Both the position numbers and the translations under genes were made by a program. From contig JAFAIV010000302.1 in the NCBI GenBank assembly GCA_019236545.1, positions 1-5,435 of the forward strand: DNA of 5,435 bases, read 5' to 3'. The stretch is from Actinomycetota bacterium. GTDB taxonomy: Bacteria > Actinomycetota > Thermoleophilia > Gaiellales > Gaiellaceae. Every line of letters begins with the position of its first letter. The first letter of the stretch is position 1. The notes below the pieces were generated by a model. The model was not told where the DNA came from, made no database searches, and saw only the letters and a list, made by a program, of their open reading frames with translations. Below, one piece after another: positions 4,300 through 5,435 of the stretch.

Positions 4300-5435
4300 G
4301 CGTGCGTAGGCCTCCCCTGACAGAACTCGACGTAATCGACGTACTCGGTGATCGTCGGCGTGTCGCCGCAGACGGGGCAGCTCGGGTCGCGGCGCAGCGT
4401 GACCTCGCTGAACTCGGTCGAGAGCGCGTCGAAGAGCAGCAGCCTGCCGACGAGAGGCTCGCCGATCCCGAGCGCCACCTTGATCGCCTCGCTCGCCTGC
4501 AGCGAGCCGATGATCCCGGGAAGCACGCCGAGGACGCCGCCCTCGGCGCAGCTCGGCGCCAGCTCCGGCGGCGGCGGCTGCGGGAACAGGCAGCGGTAGC
4601 ACGGCCCCTCATGCGGGCGGAAGACGGTGACCTGGCCCTCGAAGCGGTAGATCGAGCCGTGGACGAGCGGGATGTCGTGCCAGACGGCCGCGTCGTTGAG
4701 GAGGTACCGGGTCGGGAAGTTGTCCGCGCCGTCGACGATCACGTCCCAGCCGTCGGCGAGGATCCGCTCGACGTTCTCGGAGGTGATCCGCTCCTTGTAC
4801 GTGATCACGTTCACGTCCGGGTTGAGCGCCTCGAGCGTCCGCTTCGCCGAGTCCGCCTTCCACTCGCCGAGGGTCTCGGTCGAGTGCGCGATCTGGCGCT
4901 GGAGGTTCGAGGCGTCGACGCGGTCGTCGTCGACGATGCCGAGCGTCCCGACGCCCGCGGCGGCGAGGTAGAGGCCGGCCGGCGAGCCGAGGCCGCCCGC
5001 GCCGATCATCAGGATCCGCGAGTCGAGGAGCTTCTGCTGGCCCTCGTCGCCGACCTCCGGGATGAGGATGTGCCGGCTGTAGCGGGCGCGCTGCTCGCTC
5101 GTGAGCGTTCGCGGCAGCTGGGTCGGGAAGCCGTTGCGCTTCCAGTCGGTGTAGCCGCCGGCGAGGGAGACGACGTTCTCGTAGCCGAGCTCCTCCAGCG
5201 ACTTCGTCGCGAACACCGAGCGGTTGCCGCCGGCGCAGTAGACGACGACCGGCCGCGCCTTGTCGGGAGCGACGGCCTCGATCCGCGACTCGAGGTTCCC
5301 GCGCGGGATGTGGACGGCGCCGGGGATGTGGCCCTCGTCCCACTCGTCCTGCTCGCGGACGTCGAGGAGCAGCGGCGGCGCCGGCGACTCGGCGAGGGCG
5401 CGAGCCTGGGCGGCGTCGACCTCCTCGATCTCGGC
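4296..5435 (-). CDS. Rhodanese + E1-like (ThiF/MoeB) adenylyltransferase fusion (partial, N-terminus outside window)
   Basis: The 379 visible residues (numbered from the window edge) hold two domains. Residues about 1-105 are a rhodanese with 'LLLDVREQDEWDEGHIPGA' and active-site loop 'CAGGNRS' (Cys67). Residues about 111-370 are an E1-like adenylyltransferase: 'GAGGLGSP' nucleotide loop (145-152), 'NLQRQ', catalytic Asp238 in 'DGADNF', zinc pairs Cys279/282 ('CYRC') and Cys353/356 ('CPVC'), and Cys296 in 'PSCAEGG', the position that forms acyl-disulfides in ThiF/MOCS3. It should adenylate the CysO C-terminus and pass on sulfane sulfur from its rhodanese cysteine. The rhodanese begins at or very near the edge, so probably few residues are missing. 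Order is the reverse of MoeZ/MOCS3 (E1 first, rhodanese last). The stop overlaps the cysO start as ATGA. It might also serve molybdopterin or thiamine carriers encoded elsewhere. Confidence 0.92.
   Translation of the reverse strand, partial: AEIEEVDAAQARALAESPAPPLLLDVREQDEWDEGHIPGAVHIPRGNLESRIEAVAPDKARPVVVYCAGGNRSVFATKSLEELGYENVVSLAGGYTDWKRNGFPTQLPRTLTSEQRARYSRHILIPEVGDEGQQKLLDSRILMIGAGGLGSPAGLYLAAAGVGTLGIVDDDRVDASNLQRQIAHSTETLGEWKADSAKRTLEALNPDVNVITYKERITSENVERILADGWDVIVDGADNFPTRYLLNDAAVWHDIPLVHGSIYRFEGQVTVFRPHEGPCYRCLFPQPPPPELAPSCAEGGVLGVLPGIIGSLQASEAIKVALGIGEPLVGRLLLFDALSTEFSEVTLRRDPSCPVCGDTPTITEYVDYVEFCQGRPTHA
4311..4318 (-). promoter_or_regulatory. Strong ribosome binding site for cysO (AGGGGAGG)
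   Basis: On the minus strand this reads AGGGGAGG, a near-ideal anti-16S match, 11 nt before the ATG at 4299. It lies within the last codons of the E1 fusion gene. The downstream genes have only GGAG or weaker sites, so the carrier may be made in excess over the enzymes; it also supports ATG 4299 as the true start. Confidence 0.6.

Noticed and set aside
4296..5216. GTG at 5216 as the start of the E1-like protein
   Set aside because: This GTG encodes a valine just after the rhodanese active-site loop; the frame stays open to the window edge and encodes a good rhodanese domain.

Overview
The window is high-GC bacterial DNA (about 70% G+C by eye) with GTG starts, very tight gene packing and proteins of actinobacterial type. 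The nearest familiar relatives are M. tuberculosis-like cysteine biosynthesis proteins and an Rv2578c-like radical SAM protein. A deep actinobacterial lineage such as Thermoleophilia would fit, but that placement is inference. I see no mobile elements, CRISPR arrays, tRNA or rRNA genes.

Left part (1-1347): two divergent genes whose start codons overlap in a single CATG. On the minus strand is the N-terminal part of a radical SAM protein of the spore-photoproduct-lyase-like family, cut by the window edge. On the plus strand is a metallo-beta-lactamase-fold hydrolase with a C-terminal winged-helix tail. Between or within their starts lies a perfect 14-bp palindrome matching the Gram-positive LexA/SOS box. 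It is followed at once by a -10-like hexamer placed for a leaderless transcript of the radical SAM gene. This suggests DNA-damage control of that gene.

Middle (1348-2714): a short leader with a GC-rich hairpin touching the start codon, then a complete HlyC/CorC (CNNM-type) membrane protein with DUF21, paired CBS and CorC_HlyC domains. It converges on the next operon with only 4 bp between stop codons.

Right part (2719-5435, minus strand): four genes joined by overlaps of 4, 8 and 7 nt. In transcription order they are a rhodanese + E1-like adenylyltransferase fusion (start outside the window), a CysO/ThiS-like sulfur-carrier protein, an O-phosphoserine-type cysteine synthase CysM, and a JAMM/Mec metallopeptidase. 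Together they form a self-contained protein-thiocarboxylate route to cysteine. The E1 adenylates the carrier C-terminus, the rhodanese supplies sulfane sulfur, CysM adds the aminoacrylate unit to the thiocarboxylate, and Mec releases cysteine. Two features differ from the M. tuberculosis system. The carrier ends Gly-Gly-Ala rather than Gly-Gly, so it should need proteolytic priming. The rhodanese domain lies N-terminal to the E1 domain, the reverse of MoeZ/MOCS3.
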